The notes: generated by a model from the letters alone, not told the origin. DNA of 64,000 nucleotides from Dokdonia sp. PRO95 (GCF_000355805.1 NZ_CM001837.1:2655868-2719867); one strand, 5' to 3'. Positions 17,134 through 26,803 are shown, numbered from the stretch's first letter. Program-made: numbers and translations.

Positions 17134-17197
17134 TTTGGTATGTAAATAAATCATATAAAACCCGTTTGAGATACTCAAACGGGTTTTTTCTTTTTTG
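17119..17197 (+). promoter_or_regulatory. his attenuator (antiterminator and intrinsic terminator)
   Basis: The terminator is CCCGTTTGAG (17161-17170) paired with CTCAAACGGG (17174-17183), extended by A/T pairs and followed by TTTTTTCTTTTTT. Bases 17120-17127 (CTCAAGCG) can pair instead with 17163-17170 (CGTTTGAG) through 8 pairs including one G-U, which would block the terminator. Bases 17120-17127 are the last codons of the leader peptide. A ribosome stalled on the His codons leaves them free, so transcription continues. A ribosome at the stop codon covers them, so transcription ends. Confidence 0.88.
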
Positions 17198-17223
17198 GGT
17201 ACTTTAAACACAAACCAACAAAA

Positions 17224-18084
17224 ATGAGTCAAAAAATTAGAATTGCTATTCAAAAGTCTGGACGTCTTAATGAGGAATCACTACAACTATTAAAAAATTG
17301 TGGTGTTTCTATTGATAACGGTAAAGATCAACTCAAAGCAACTGCTAGAAATTTTCCGCTAGAAGTTTTATACTTACGTAATGGTGATATCCCACAATAC
17401 CTAAGAGACGGAGTGGTAGATATCGCAATACTTGGAGAAAATACTCTTATAGAAAAAGGAAAGGATCTTCCTATTATAGAGAGACTAGGTTTTTCAAAAT
17501 GCAAGGTGTCACTAGCAATCCCAAAAGGACAAGAATACAACTCTGTAAAAGATCTTGAAGGTAAGCGCATTGCAACTTCATACCCTAATACAGTAAGAGA
17601 ATATCTAGCCGAAAAAGGTGTAAACGCAGAGCTACACATCATTAATGGTTCGGTAGAAATTGCTCCAAATATTGGACTTGCAGATGCTATCTGTGATATA
17701 GTTTCTAGTGGTAGTACATTATTTAAAAATAATCTTAAAGAAGTAGAGCAAATGCTCACTTCTGAGGCTGTTCTTACTGCATCACCTACTATTTCTGATG
17801 AGCGTAAGGAGCTATTAGAAACACTTAAATTCCGTATACAATCTGTACTTGCAGGACAACGTAGTAAGTATGTACTTATGAATGTGCCAGACGCAAAGCT
17901 TGATGATGTTATCGCAATGCTTCCAGGTATGAGAAGTCCTACGGTTTTACCACTAGCACAAGAAGGCTGGAGTAGTGTACACTCAGTGATAAATAAAGAT
18001 AGCTTTTGGGATGTGATAGATAATCTCAAAAAAGCAGGTGCAGAAGGAATACTTGTATGCCCAATCGAAAAAATGGTGCTATAA
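17224..18084 (+). CDS. hisG: ATP phosphoribosyltransferase, long form
   Basis: HisG joins ATP and PRPP in the first step of histidine synthesis. At 286 residues it is the long form with a C-terminal ACT-like regulatory domain (from about 215, LMNVPDAKLDDVIAMLPGM), so it needs no HisZ partner and is presumably inhibited by histidine. The N-terminus RIAIQKSGRLNEESLQLL and the PRPP loop region CDIVSSGSTLFKNNL are intact. It is the first structural gene after the attenuator. Confidence 0.97.
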   Translation: MSQKIRIAIQKSGRLNEESLQLLKNCGVSIDNGKDQLKATARNFPLEVLYLRNGDIPQYLRDGVVDIAILGENTLIEKGKDLPIIERLGFSKCKVSLAIPKGQEYNSVKDLEGKRIATSYPNTVREYLAEKGVNAELHIINGSVEIAPNIGLADAICDIVSSGSTLFKNNLKEVEQMLTSEAVLTASPTISDERKELLETLKFRIQSVLAGQRSKYVLMNVPDAKLDDVIAMLPGMRSPTVLPLAQEGWSSVHSVINKDSFWDVIDNLKKAGAEGILVCPIEKMVL

Positions 18085-18096
18085 TTTTACGTTGCT

Positions 18097-19380
18097 ATGA
18101 ATAAGATTTATAATCCAGAAAGAAGTGAGTGGGCAGAAATTTTAAAAAGACCTACTCAAACTGTAGATGATATAGAAGCCACCGTTACCGATATTTTTAA
18201 GGAAGTAAAGGAAAAAGGAGATACTGCGGTAGCAAAGTACACAAGCATCTTTGATAATGTGACTCTTGAAAGCACTGCAGTGACTGATACAGAAATAGAG
18301 GAAGCGCAAGAGCTTATATCTACCGAGTTAAAGGAAGCCATACAACTTGCAAAAGGTAATATTGAACGTTTTCACACAGCTCAAAAAACAGAGAGAGTAG
18401 CTATTACTACTACAGAAGGTGTAGATTGCTGGCAAGAAAAAAGGCCTATTCAAAAAGTGGGTCTTTATATACCGGGAGGTACAGCGCCATTATTTTCTAC
18501 TATCTTAATGCTTGCAACGCCAGCAAATATCGCTGGTTGTAAAGAGATAGTATTATGTACACCACCAGATAAAGAAGGAAAGGTAAACCCTGCCATTCTT
18601 TATACAGCAAAGCTGAGCGGAGTTACAAAAATATTTAAAGTAGGAGGTATTCAGGCTATTGCTGCGATGACCTTTGGTACAGAGAGCGTTCCTCAAGTTT
18701 ATAAAATATTTGGACCAGGTAATCAGTTTGTGACTGTTGCAAAGCAGCTTGCTACAAAGCACGGTGTAGCTATAGATATGCCAGCAGGCCCATCAGAATT
18801 ACTTGTTGTGGCAGATGATGCTGCTCAGGCAAGTTTTGTAGCTTCAGACTTATTAAGTCAGGCAGAGCACGGTGTTGATAGTCAGGTGATCTTGGTTTCT
18901 ACATCAAAGGATTTGATAGACGAGGTAGAAAAAGAAGTAGAAGAGCAGATGAGTACGCTTTCGCGAAAGCGTATTGCTGAAAAAGCTATTGATAATAGCA
19001 AGCTCATTTATGTAAAAGATGATGAGACGGCACTCGCGCTGATAGATGAATACGGTCCAGAACACTTTATAGTTTGCACCTCAAATGATGACTACTATGT
19101 AGATAATATAGGGAATGCGGGGTCTGTTTTTATAGGCAACTATACGCCAGAAAGCGCTGGAGATTATGCATCTGGTACAAACCACACCTTACCTACAAAC
19201 GGTTATGCTAAGCAGTACAGCGGTGTAAATCTAGATAGTTTTATGAAGTCTATGACATTTCAAAAAATATCTGAAACTGGAATAAAAAATATAGGTCGTG
19301 CTATAGAACTTATGGCAGAGGCAGAGGGTCTTGATGCTCATAAAAATGCGGTAACTCTTAGACTTAACGCAATAAAATAA
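18097..19380 (+). CDS. hisD: Histidinol dehydrogenase
   Basis: HisD oxidises histidinol to histidine in two NAD-dependent steps with zinc. The 427-residue protein has KVGLYIPGGTAPLFSTILM, FGPGNQFVTVAKQLA, and the catalytic Glu-His pair in YGPEHFIVC. Zinc-site residues in LLSQAEHG and near the C-terminus are present. Palindrome copy 8 encodes TLSRKR at about 290. Relatives have a similar-length LxRKxIAEKAI segment there, so the copy appears to replace rather than add sequence. Confidence 0.97.
   Translation: MNKIYNPERSEWAEILKRPTQTVDDIEATVTDIFKEVKEKGDTAVAKYTSIFDNVTLESTAVTDTEIEEAQELISTELKEAIQLAKGNIERFHTAQKTERVAITTTEGVDCWQEKRPIQKVGLYIPGGTAPLFSTILMLATPANIAGCKEIVLCTPPDKEGKVNPAILYTAKLSGVTKIFKVGGIQAIAAMTFGTESVPQVYKIFGPGNQFVTVAKQLATKHGVAIDMPAGPSELLVVADDAAQASFVASDLLSQAEHGVDSQVILVSTSKDLIDEVEKEVEEQMSTLSRKRIAEKAIDNSKLIYVKDDETALALIDEYGPEHFIVCTSNDDYYVDNIGNAGSVFIGNYTPESAGDYASGTNHTLPTNGYAKQYSGVNLDSFMKSMTFQKISETGIKNIGRAIELMAEAEGLDAHKNAVTLRLNAIK
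18954..18973. repeat. Dispersed palindrome, copy 8 (inside hisD)
   Basis: TACGCTTTCGCGAAAGCGTA, a perfect 20-bp copy read as TLSRKR in HisD. Confidence 0.95.
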
Positions 19381-19412
19381 AGCAGTAAAGATTATTAAGT
19401 ACGTATAGCACA

Positions 19413-20459
19413 ATGAACAAATTTGACATAAATAAGCTCGTAAGAGCAAATGTTGCAAGAATGAAACCGTACTCTTCTGCGCGAGATGAGTTTACAGATT
19501 TTGATAAAGAAATGGTTTTTCTAGATGCAAATGAAAATCCGTTTGATAATGGTGTAAACCGTTATCCAGACCCGCAACAGCGTAGTTTAAAGAGTTTGGT
19601 AGCCTCTCAAAAAAAGGTCTCAGAATCTCAGATTTTACTAGGTAACGGAAGCGACGAGGTGCTCGATCTTATTTTTAGAGCATTCTGTAATCCTGGAGTA
19701 GATGGTATTATTACGGTACCACCTACTTACGGTATGTATAATGTACTGGCAGGTACAAATGACGTAGCAAATACAGAGGTACTTCTTACCGAAGATTTCC
19801 AACTGGATACTAAAGGTATTCTGAATGCTGTGAGTGATACTACAAAGCTCATTTTTATATGCTCACCAAATAATCCTACGGGTAATATGATCAAACCTGA
19901 TCTTATTATTGAGGTTTTAGAAAACTTTAATGGGTTAGTAGTTCTTGATGAGGCATATATAGATTTTGCAGCAGCAGAGAGTTGGATATCACAATTAGAA
20001 AATTATCCTAACCTGGTAATCACCCAAACGCTTTCTAAGGCTTACGGTCTTGCTGGTATACGCCTAGGTTTATGCTTTGCAAGTAAAGAAGTTATTGCGA
20101 TTCTTAATAAAATCAAGCCTCCTTATAATGTAAATGCATTAACGCAAGATCGCGCTTATGATAGATTGAGCGATTTACGTATGATTTATAATGAGGTAGA
20201 TATCTTAATTGATAATAGAAAAACACTAGCAGCTGTGCTTAAAGAGGTGGCTTTTGTAGAAAAAGTATATCCGTCTGACGCAAACTTTATTTTAACTAAA
20301 GTAGACGATGCAAACAAGCGTTATAACCAGCTTATAGAAAAAGGAATAGTTGTGCGCAATCGCAGCACACAGGCGCTTTGTGAGAACACACTACGTTTTA
20401 CAGTAGGGACCAAAGAAGAAAATACAACACTAATAAACGCATTAAATACAATACAGTAA
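19413..20459 (+). CDS. hisC: Histidinol-phosphate aminotransferase
   Basis: This PLP-dependent enzyme makes histidinol phosphate from imidazole-acetol phosphate and glutamate. The 348-residue protein has the fold-type I pattern: [46 protein letters not shown] and the PLP lysine in [14 protein letters not shown]. Its stop overlaps the hisB start (TAATG), so the two are translationally coupled. Confidence 0.97.
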   Translation: MNKFDINKLVRANVARMKPYSSARDEFTDFDKEMVFLDANENPFDNGVNRYPDPQQRSLKSLVASQKKVSESQILLGNGSDEVLDLIFRAFCNPGVDGIITVPPTYGMYNVLAGTNDVANTEVLLTEDFQLDTKGILNAVSDTTKLIFICSPNNPTGNMIKPDLIIEVLENFNGLVVLDEAYIDFAAAESWISQLENYPNLVITQTLSKAYGLAGIRLGLCFASKEVIAILNKIKPPYNVNALTQDRAYDRLSDLRMIYNEVDILIDNRKTLAAVLKEVAFVEKVYPSDANFILTKVDDANKRYNQLIEKGIVVRNRSTQALCENTLRFTVGTKEENTTLINALNTIQ

Positions 20460-21595
20460 TGGCAAAAAAAGTACTTTTTATCGACCGCGATGGTACAATG
20501 ATTAAAGAAACGGTAGATGAACAAATCGATGCGTTTGAAAAAATGATTTTTTACCCTAAGTGTTTTACTTGGTTAGGTAAGATTGCTCAAGAGCTCGATT
20601 ATGAGTTAGTGATGATTACAAATCAAGATGGTCTAGGTACAGATTCTTTTCCAGAAGATACATTCTGGCCAGTGCACAACTTCATTATGAAGTCTTTTGA
20701 AAATGAAGGTGTTGTTTTTGATAATGTATTTTTAGATAGAACTTTTCCGCACGAAAATAAAGACACTAGAAAGCCTGGGACCGGTTTACTTACACAATAC
20801 TTTTCTGAGGAGTATGATCTCAAAAACTCTTTTGTAATAGGTGATAGACTTACAGATATGCAACTAGCGACAAATCTGGGAGCTAAAGGAATCTATATCA
20901 ATGATAACACAAACCTCGGTACTGGTGAAATTACCATCTCTGAAGATGAGCTCAATAAAGACATTGCGCTAGAGACAAACGACTGGCAAAAAATATACGA
21001 GTTTTTAAAATTAGAAAGTCGTGTTGCTACGCTTACGCGAAAAACTAATGAGACAGACATAAACATAACCCTTAACCTAGATGGTACGGGTAAATCTAAC
21101 ATAGATACAGGTCTAGCTTTCTTTGACCATATGCTTGACCAGATAGCGCGTCACGGGCAAATGGACCTTGATATTCAAGTAAAAGGAGACCTAGAAGTAG
21201 ATGAGCATCACACTATAGAAGACACGGCAATCGCACTAGGAGAAGTGTTTGCCATTGCTTTAGGTAATAAATTAGGAATAGAGCGTTACGGTTTTTGCTT
21301 GCCTATGGATGACTGTCTTGCACAAGTTGCTATAGATTTTGGCGGTAGAAACTGGCTCGTATGGGAAGCAGATTTTAACCGTGAGATGATAGGTAAAATG
21401 CCTACGGAGATGTTTTACCACTTCTTTAAATCATTTACAGATGGTGCAAAGGCAAACCTAAATATCAAAGCCGAAGGAACAAACGAGCACCACAAGATTG
21501 AAGCTATCTTTAAGGCATTTGCAAAAGCGATTAAAGTAGCTGTAAAGCGTGATGCAGATAAAATGATTCTTCCATCTACAAAAGGAATGTTATAA
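20459..21595 (+). CDS. hisB: Bifunctional histidinol-phosphatase / imidazoleglycerol-phosphate dehydratase
   Basis: Residues 1 to about 165 are a HAD phosphatase ([29 protein letters not shown]). Residues from about 190 are the manganese-dependent dehydratase ([43 protein letters not shown]). The two halves catalyse steps seven and nine of the pathway. A decayed palindrome lies in the linker between them and encodes TLTRKT. The gene overlaps both hisC and hisH by 1 nt. Confidence 0.97.
   Translation: MAKKVLFIDRDGTMIKETVDEQIDAFEKMIFYPKCFTWLGKIAQELDYELVMITNQDGLGTDSFPEDTFWPVHNFIMKSFENEGVVFDNVFLDRTFPHENKDTRKPGTGLLTQYFSEEYDLKNSFVIGDRLTDMQLATNLGAKGIYINDNTNLGTGEITISEDELNKDIALETNDWQKIYEFLKLESRVATLTRKTNETDINITLNLDGTGKSNIDTGLAFFDHMLDQIARHGQMDLDIQVKGDLEVDEHHTIEDTAIALGEVFAIALGNKLGIERYGFCLPMDDCLAQVAIDFGGRNWLVWEADFNREMIGKMPTEMFYHFFKSFTDGAKANLNIKAEGTNEHHKIEAIFKAFAKAIKVAVKRDADKMILPSTKGML
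21028..21043. repeat. Decayed dispersed palindrome (hisB linker)
   Basis: TACGCTTACGCGAAAA: the core differs by one base (CTTACGCG for CTTTCGCG) and the right arm is lost. It lies at the junction of the HisB domains. Confidence 0.7.
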
Positions 21596-22176
21596 TGAAA
21601 ATTGTGATCATTAATTATGGCGCTGGAAACATCCAGAGCATAAAATTTGCGATAGAGCGTCTTGGTTATCAAGCCGTTTTAAGTGATAGTGAAGAAGAAA
21701 TACGTAGTGCAGATAAAGTCATTTTTCCTGGAGTAGGAGAGGCGAGTAGCGCTATGAGTAAATTACGAGAGACTGGTCTTGATAAAGTGATTCCTACACT
21801 CACACAGCCTGTGCTGGGTATCTGTCTGGGTATGCAATTAATGTGTACAGGTTCAGAAGAAGGAGATACTATAGGACTTGATATTTTTAATGTAGATGTA
21901 GTACGCTTTCGCGAAAGCGTAAAAGTCCCACAAATACAGTGGAACACCATTAACAATCTATCATCACCACTTTTTAATCAAGTAGCCGAAGATTCTTTTA
22001 TATATATGGTGCACAGTTTTTATGCTCCCGTAGTAGAAGATACAATTGCGACTACCACGTACGGACTTCCTTACAGTAGTGCTCTTGCCAAAAATAATTT
22101 TTATGGAACTCAGTTCCACCCAGAAAAAAGTAGCGCTGTAGGAGAGCAAATACTTAAAAACTTTTTAGAATTATGA
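21595..22176 (+). CDS. hisH: Imidazole glycerol phosphate synthase, glutamine amidotransferase subunit
   Basis: HisH frees ammonia from glutamine and passes it to HisF. The 193-residue class I amidotransferase has the nucleophile Cys in [10 protein letters not shown] and the His-Glu pair in QFHPEKSS. The oxyanion segment is IINYGAGN. Palindrome copy 10 encodes [10 protein letters not shown] in the middle of the protein without an obvious change of length. Its partner hisF is not in this window. Confidence 0.96.
   Translation: MKIVIINYGAGNIQSIKFAIERLGYQAVLSDSEEEIRSADKVIFPGVGEASSAMSKLRETGLDKVIPTLTQPVLGICLGMQLMCTGSEEGDTIGLDIFNVDVVRFRESVKVPQIQWNTINNLSSPLFNQVAEDSFIYMVHSFYAPVVEDTIATTTYGLPYSSALAKNNFYGTQFHPEKSSAVGEQILKNFLEL
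21902..21921. repeat. Dispersed palindrome, copy 10 (inside hisH)
   Basis: TACGCTTTCGCGAAAGCGTA, perfect, read as RFRESV. Confidence 0.95.
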
Positions 22177-22895
22177 GAATAATACCCGCTATAGATATCA
22201 TAGATGGTAATTGTGTGCGTCTCTCAAAGGGAGATTATAACACAAAGAAAATATATAATGAAAATCCGCTGGAGGTTGCAAAGCAGTTTGAGGCACACGG
22301 TATCACGCATTTACACCTTGTAGATTTAGATGGTGCAAAAAGCAAGCACATTGTAAACCATAAAATCCTTGAGCAAATAGCTACAAAGACTGCTTTAAAA
22401 GTAGACTTTGGAGGAGGTCTTAAAACAGATGAAGATTTGCGTATAGCCTTTGAGAGTGGAGCTTCTCAAATAACAGGTGGTAGTATAGCTGTAAAAAATC
22501 CAGATACGTTTAAAAGTTGGTTGTCAAAATTTGGCAGTGATAAAATTATCTTGGGAGCAGATGCTCATCATCGTAAAATTGCTATTTCTGGCTGGCTAGA
22601 GGAGTCTGATGATGATGTGGTGGAGTTTATAAACGCTTATCAAAAAGAAGGTGTCTCTTATGTAATCTGTACAGATATAAGTAAAGATGGTATGCTAGAA
22701 GGGCCTAGTTTTGACTTATATCAAGAAATACTTGCTAGCACACCAGACTTAAAACTTATAGCTTCTGGAGGAATTTCTACCTTTGACGAGTTGCCAAAGC
22801 TTGCAGAGATGGGCTGTGAGGGAACCATTATAGGGAAGGCAATCTATGAGAATAGAATCTCATTAAAGCAACTAGAAGATTTTATACTAAGTTAG
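22173..22895 (+). CDS. hisA: ProFAR isomerase
   Basis: HisA is the (beta-alpha)8-barrel isomerase acting on ProFAR. The 240-residue protein begins [20 protein letters not shown] with the catalytic Asp at 8, and has phosphate loops [11 protein letters not shown] and [27 protein letters not shown] and [13 protein letters not shown] hold the second catalytic Asp. It overlaps hisH by 4 nt. In most Flavobacteriaceae, hisF and hisIE follow; here a DinB-like gene follows and the operon ends. Confidence 0.96.
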   Translation: MRIIPAIDIIDGNCVRLSKGDYNTKKIYNENPLEVAKQFEAHGITHLHLVDLDGAKSKHIVNHKILEQIATKTALKVDFGGGLKTDEDLRIAFESGASQITGGSIAVKNPDTFKSWLSKFGSDKIILGADAHHRKIAISGWLEESDDDVVEFINAYQKEGVSYVICTDISKDGMLEGPSFDLYQEILASTPDLKLIASGGISTFDELPKLAEMGCEGTIIGKAIYENRISLKQLEDFILS

Positions 22896-22906
22896 AACGT
22901 TTAGAT

Positions 22907-23422
22907 ATGATTAATACCTGGCATCAAGATTTTAAGGACAATGCTATTTTTAGACTAGAAGAGAATGTGCGTATGATAAGTATTGCGCTTTCTAAGGTGG
23001 TAGAAGAGGAGCTGTGGACAAAGCAAAACCAGAGTCTCAATACACTTGGTAACCAGTTATTACATATCTGTGGGAATATGACACAATATATCGTTTCTGG
23101 ACTAGGCGGTAATCCAGATGAGCGTAATAGAGAAGAGGAGTTTAGTACTGAAGATGGTTTTACAAAAGATGAGTTGCTACAACGACTTTTACTTACGGTT
23201 CAAACTTCTACTACTATTATTGATGATGCTACACCAGAAAATCTTTTAAAAAAGAGAAACGTACAAGGTTTTGAGCTTTCTGGTACTGGTATCGTATTAC
23301 ACGCAGTTGAGCACTTCTCATATCACACGGGGCAGATCGCTATGCAAGTAAAACTTGTTATAGACCAGCCCCTTGGGTTTTATGAGGGAATGAACTTAAA
23401 CACTCTTAATGAAGAAGATTAA
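22907..23422 (+). CDS. DinB/DUF1572-like four-helix protein
   Basis: The 171-residue helical protein has the histidine pattern of the DinB superfamily: His in LGNQLLHICGNMTQY and two in VLHAVEHFSYHTGQIAMQ, which would hold a metal ion. Such proteins include thiol S-transferases and many uncharacterised members. It lies 11 nt after hisA and is read from the attenuated his promoter. Its stop codon overlaps that of the converging hydrolase gene. A link to histidine synthesis is not known. Confidence 0.78.
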   Translation: MINTWHQDFKDNAIFRLEENVRMISIALSKVVEEELWTKQNQSLNTLGNQLLHICGNMTQYIVSGLGGNPDERNREEEFSTEDGFTKDELLQRLLLTVQTSTTIIDDATPENLLKKRNVQGFELSGTGIVLHAVEHFSYHTGQIAMQVKLVIDQPLGFYEGMNLNTLNEED

Positions 23423-24264
23423 AAATCTTTCTTTAAAAATTTAATAATTTCAGATCTTACTTCCTCTTGATAGAGTGAGTGACCAAAACCTTCGGTCTCA
23501 ATGTAGGTGCTTCCTTTCCAGTTTTTATGAATGTTTTGTGAGGCAGATACAGGAGTGATTTTATCAAACTTATCGTGGATTATTAAAGCAGGTAGGGTAA
23601 GCTCTTTTGCAAAAGCTGCACCAGAAAAACCTTTAAAATCGAAACCAAATAACTCCTTTACGAGCTGTTCAAGAGAATTCATCGTTCTATTGTTGAGTCC
23701 AAGTATAGCTCTATAACCTACCATTATCTCACTAAGCTCTGATGCAGATCCTAGTATTACTGCAGATGTAAATTGTGTAGGTTTATAAGTATACTGATGA
23801 AAAACCGTAGCTAGCCCACCTATAGAGTGCCCTATAATATGGTCCGGTTGGTATCGTTGTACAGCTTCTTCTATCGCTTTTGCATAACGAGGGACATTGA
23901 GGAGCGTCCCTGTAGAGTTACCGTGAGCCGGTGCATCTATGGCATAGATGTCATAGTTTTCTTGCTGTAGTTCTTCCACTAGTTTAAACCAGCGATGCGT
24001 GTTGCTCTCCCAGCCGTGTATGAGAAGTACTTTTTTACCAGTGCCTTCCCAGCGATATGCTTGTAAATCGCACGATCCAGAAGTAAAGCGCTCATAGGTA
24101 GCCTTATTAAGGTAATCTATTTGCTCACCATAAGGTTTTCCTTTGCGCGGAGTACAAAATATATTAAAAGCTTGCTGTGCCGCAGCTTTAGGGTTTGTTA
24201 TACTTAGTGCGTTGATTTTTGCTCCTATTAATTTAGGAATAAATCTTTGTAAAGTCTTTTTCAA
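23419..24264 (-). CDS. Alpha/beta hydrolase
   Basis: An intracellular serine hydrolase fold of about 281 residues. The oxyanion region is VLLIHGWESNTHRW, the nucleophile Ser sits in GHSIGGLATVF, the acid in IIHDKFDKITP and the His in EGFGHSLYQEE. The frame is open to 24315, which would overlap the cupin gene by 46 nt. A TTG at 24264 (LKKTLQRFIPK), 5 nt after the cupin stop, is a better start. Substrate unknown. It is the last gene of a lipoprotein-cupin-hydrolase unit. Confidence 0.82.
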   Translation of the reverse strand: MKKTLQRFIPKLIGAKINALSITNPKAAAQQAFNIFCTPRKGKPYGEQIDYLNKATYERFTSGSCDLQAYRWEGTGKKVLLIHGWESNTHRWFKLVEELQQENYDIYAIDAPAHGNSTGTLLNVPRYAKAIEEAVQRYQPDHIIGHSIGGLATVFHQYTYKPTQFTSAVILGSASELSEIMVGYRAILGLNNRTMNSLEQLVKELFGFDFKGFSGAAFAKELTLPALIIHDKFDKITPVSASQNIHKNWKGSTYIETEGFGHSLYQEEVRSEIIKFLKKDF

Positions 24265-24269
24265 AATTT

Positions 24270-24629
24270 TTATTCTTCTCGGTGAACAGAATCTGGTGAA
24301 AACGCAGGAGTACAAATAGCCATATACTCACACTCTGCATCAAAGGGATTGCTGTATTGCACTCTCGTGTTACGATCGATTTTGATACTTTGCCCTGCGT
24401 GCAGTACAATAGTGTCTCCGTCTATGATAAACTGTTTTTTACCTTTTATGATATACGTGTACTCATCAAACTCTGGAGTTTGAAATGGCTCACTCCACCC
24501 AGGTGGAGCAATCATATGAGCGATGCTTATATCATTATTACCATCTGTCGCTTTTCCCCAGTGCTCCTCTATGGTTTTACCATCTGTAGTAGGCACAATA
24601 AAAGGGCTTTTTTGAATCTTATAACTCAT
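24270..24629 (-). CDS. Cupin-domain protein
   Basis: The 119-residue protein is a single small beta-barrel cupin: motif 1 around GWSEPFQTPEFDEYTYIIKG, motif 2 around ADTIVL-like GDTIVLHAGQSIKIDR. Metal ligands are incomplete compared with classic cupins, so it may bind a ligand rather than catalyse. It sits 1 nt after a lipoprotein gene and 5 nt before the hydrolase, suggesting co-transcription. Confidence 0.8.
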   Translation of the reverse strand: MSYKIQKSPFIVPTTDGKTIEEHWGKATDGNNDISIAHMIAPPGWSEPFQTPEFDEYTYIIKGKKQFIIDGDTIVLHAGQSIKIDRNTRVQYSNPFDAECEYMAICTPAFSPDSVHREE

Positions 24630-24630
24630 A

Positions 24631-25176
24631 TTACCAGCTTATTTGGACATATTTGATAGGAGCGTCATCCGGAATTTGGGAGAGCTCTACTTTAGATTGT
24701 GTGTCAAACATAAGCTCAGATGGAAGGTGCTTTTTATCAATTGTAAAAAAGATGTCATTATCCTCGATAAGCACCACAATAGTAGAGATTAAGTTATCTA
24801 TGCGTTTAATCTTATAACCGTCTTGAATATCCTTAAAGGTACTTTTGGTTGTAACGCCTTCAGTTGTTTTATAGCGCTCATCATATACTCGGATATAGTT
24901 AATGGTCGCATCACTTTCACTTGAGCTTGGACCTAGTTCGAGTAGCTTTTTACCTCCTTTTTCAAATACAGTTACATATCCTTGTGGCGTCCTAAAATCT
25001 GTACTTCCACTGGCATCTACAAGACTGTCATTTACAAAAGTTGTTTTTAGTTCGCTAACCTTCGTTGTTTTCGTAAGAGGTCCAACAGTCTCATTAGAGA
25101 TACTGAAGTTGCCAGAATTGCTACAACTTGCTACAATAAGGCCTAATAGTGATAATGTTATAAAGTGTTTTTTCAT
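24631..25176 (-). CDS. Lipoprotein of unknown function
   Basis: The 181-residue protein starts at the ATG at 25176 (MKKHFITLSLLGLIVASC); a further ATG 15 nt upstream is less likely because it would place MHPYF before the signal peptide. The lipobox Cys is at 18. The mature part is predicted mostly beta (LVDASGSTDFRTPQGYVTVF, YIRVYDERYKTTEGV). I do not recognise the family. It leads a three-gene unit with the cupin and hydrolase genes. Confidence 0.7.
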   Translation of the reverse strand: MKKHFITLSLLGLIVASCSNSGNFSISNETVGPLTKTTKVSELKTTFVNDSLVDASGSTDFRTPQGYVTVFEKGGKKLLELGPSSSESDATINYIRVYDERYKTTEGVTTKSTFKDIQDGYKIKRIDNLISTIVVLIEDNDIFFTIDKKHLPSELMFDTQSKVELSQIPDDAPIKYVQISW

Positions 25177-25218
25177 AAAATATGGATGCACATTAAGTGC
25201 AATAAGTGATATTATTTA

Positions 25219-25248
25219 TTTTAAAACTAACGTTAGATTAGTTTAAAA
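25219..25248. promoter_or_regulatory. AT-rich inverted repeat around CTAACGTTAG
   Basis: The palindrome CTAACGTTAG (25227-25236) is flanked by TTTAAAA/TTTAAAA-like arms with one extra A. It lies 43 nt upstream of the lipoprotein start and just after the HerA-like gene. It may be an operator; a terminator is less likely because no T-tract follows. Confidence 0.3.
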
Positions 25249-25267
25249 CATTTTAAGAATTTGTAAT

Positions 25268-26803
25268 TTATTTGAGCATTTTACCAAGTATACCAAATAC
25301 TCCACGTATTACTGTAGCACTTGTAAGTACCTTGATTAACGCTTTTGCACCAGCGCTTTGTGTACTTTTTGAACTAGATGATCTCGAAGAGCTTTTCGTT
25401 GCTTTTGCTCGCTCTTTTTTTGCTTTTTCCTTTGCTTCAGATTCGTTTGCTTTATCAATCTTTTTCTGTAAAAGTTCGTAAGCACTCTCACGATCTGTGA
25501 GTTCGCTATACTTTTCTACAAGCTCAGATCTGTCGTTGAGACTATTAATTTCTTTTTGAGTAAGCACGTCCATACGGGACATAGGAGCACGTAACATGGT
25601 TGCCGCAAGTGGAGTAGGGCGACCTTTTTCATCAAGAGCAGATATTAATGCTTCACCTATACCTAACGATGTTAATACAGACTTGGTATCGTAATATGGA
25701 GAATCTGGATAGTTTTCGGCAGTAAGTTTTATTGCTTTTCTATCTTTTGCAGTAAAGGCACGTAAAGCATGTTGCACTTTTAGACCTAGCTGACTCAATA
25801 CTCCATCTGGAATATCTGTTGGGTTTTGTGTTACAAAATAAATCCCAACTCCTTTAGAACGTATTAATTTTACAATACTCTCTATCTGGCTATGCAGTGC
25901 TTTTGAGGCTTCTTTAAAAATAAGATGCGCTTCGTCTATAAAAATTACAAGCTCTGGCTTACCGCTATCACCTTGCTCTGGAAAGGTAGAGTAAATCTCT
26001 GCTAGCAAACTTAACATAAATGTAGAAAACAGTTTAGGTCTATCTTGAATATCGGTAAGACGAATCACGTTTATAACGCCACGTCCATCCTCTGTTTTTC
26101 TTGTAAGATCATCTGTGTCAAAAGACTTCTCCCCAAAAAAGATATCTGCTCCTTGTTGTTCTAGTTCTACTATTTTACGCAAGATAGATCCAGAAGAAGC
26201 TGGAGATATTCTCCCATAATTTTCTTCTATTTCTGCTTTTCCTTCTTTAGTTGCGTATTGTAAGATTTTTTTGAAATCTTTTAAATCTAGTAAAGGCAAT
26301 TTATTATCATCACTATATTTAAAAAGAATAGAGATGATACCAGATTGTGCCACCGTAGCATCAAGTATACGAGAGAACAGTACAGGTCCAAACTCACTTA
26401 CCGTAGCTCTCAGGCGCACGCCATTTTGCTCAGATAGCGTGAGTAGTTCTACAGGAAAGTCTTTGGCCTCAAAGGGAACACCAATTTTAGCATGGCGCTC
26501 ATCTATCTTTACGTGACCAGGACTTGCTTTTGCAATACCAGAGAGATCCCCCTTCATATCCATCAAAAGGACAGGGATACCTTTGTCAGATAAGTTTTCG
26601 GCTATTATTTGTAGTGTTTTCGTTTTACCAGTTCCGGTTGCTCCGGCTATAAGCCCGTGGCGGTTTAAAGTTTTGAGAGGCACTTTTACGTGCGCATTTG
26701 TAATAGTCTCGCCCTCTAGCATTGCAGCTCCCATCGTTATAAAGTCTCCCTTAAACGTGTTACCGGCATTTATAAATTCTAAAAATTCTTGTTTTTTATC
26801 CAT
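25268..26803 (-). CDS. HerA-like ATPase (DUF853, YjgR family)
   Basis: The 511-residue P-loop ATPase has Walker A GATGTGKTKT near residue 55, Walker B LVIFIDEAHLIF near 270, and the long middle and C-terminal segments of the DUF853 group (VGIYFVTQNPTDIPDGVLSQ, QHALRAFTAKDRKAIK). The tail is Lys/Ser-rich, then a short hydrophobic end. Proteins of this group are related to HerA/FtsK translocases, but their own role is unknown. It is divergent from the lipidated RidA gene, with a perfect palindrome in between. Confidence 0.9.
   Translation of the reverse strand: MDKKQEFLEFINAGNTFKGDFITMGAAMLEGETITNAHVKVPLKTLNRHGLIAGATGTGKTKTLQIIAENLSDKGIPVLLMDMKGDLSGIAKASPGHVKIDERHAKIGVPFEAKDFPVELLTLSEQNGVRLRATVSEFGPVLFSRILDATVAQSGIISILFKYSDDNKLPLLDLKDFKKILQYATKEGKAEIEENYGRISPASSGSILRKIVELEQQGADIFFGEKSFDTDDLTRKTEDGRGVINVIRLTDIQDRPKLFSTFMLSLLAEIYSTFPEQGDSGKPELVIFIDEAHLIFKEASKALHSQIESIVKLIRSKGVGIYFVTQNPTDIPDGVLSQLGLKVQHALRAFTAKDRKAIKLTAENYPDSPYYDTKSVLTSLGIGEALISALDEKGRPTPLAATMLRAPMSRMDVLTQKEINSLNDRSELVEKYSELTDRESAYELLQKKIDKANESEAKEKAKKERAKATKSSSRSSSSKSTQSAGAKALIKVLTSATVIRGVFGILGKMLK

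Noticed and set aside
17328-18029. 233-residue minus-strand frame across hisG
   Set aside because: It is antisense to hisG, which is strongly conserved, and it has no family resemblance.
24631-25191. Start of the lipoprotein at 25191
   Set aside because: It adds MHPYF before a complete lipoprotein signal that begins at MKKHF.
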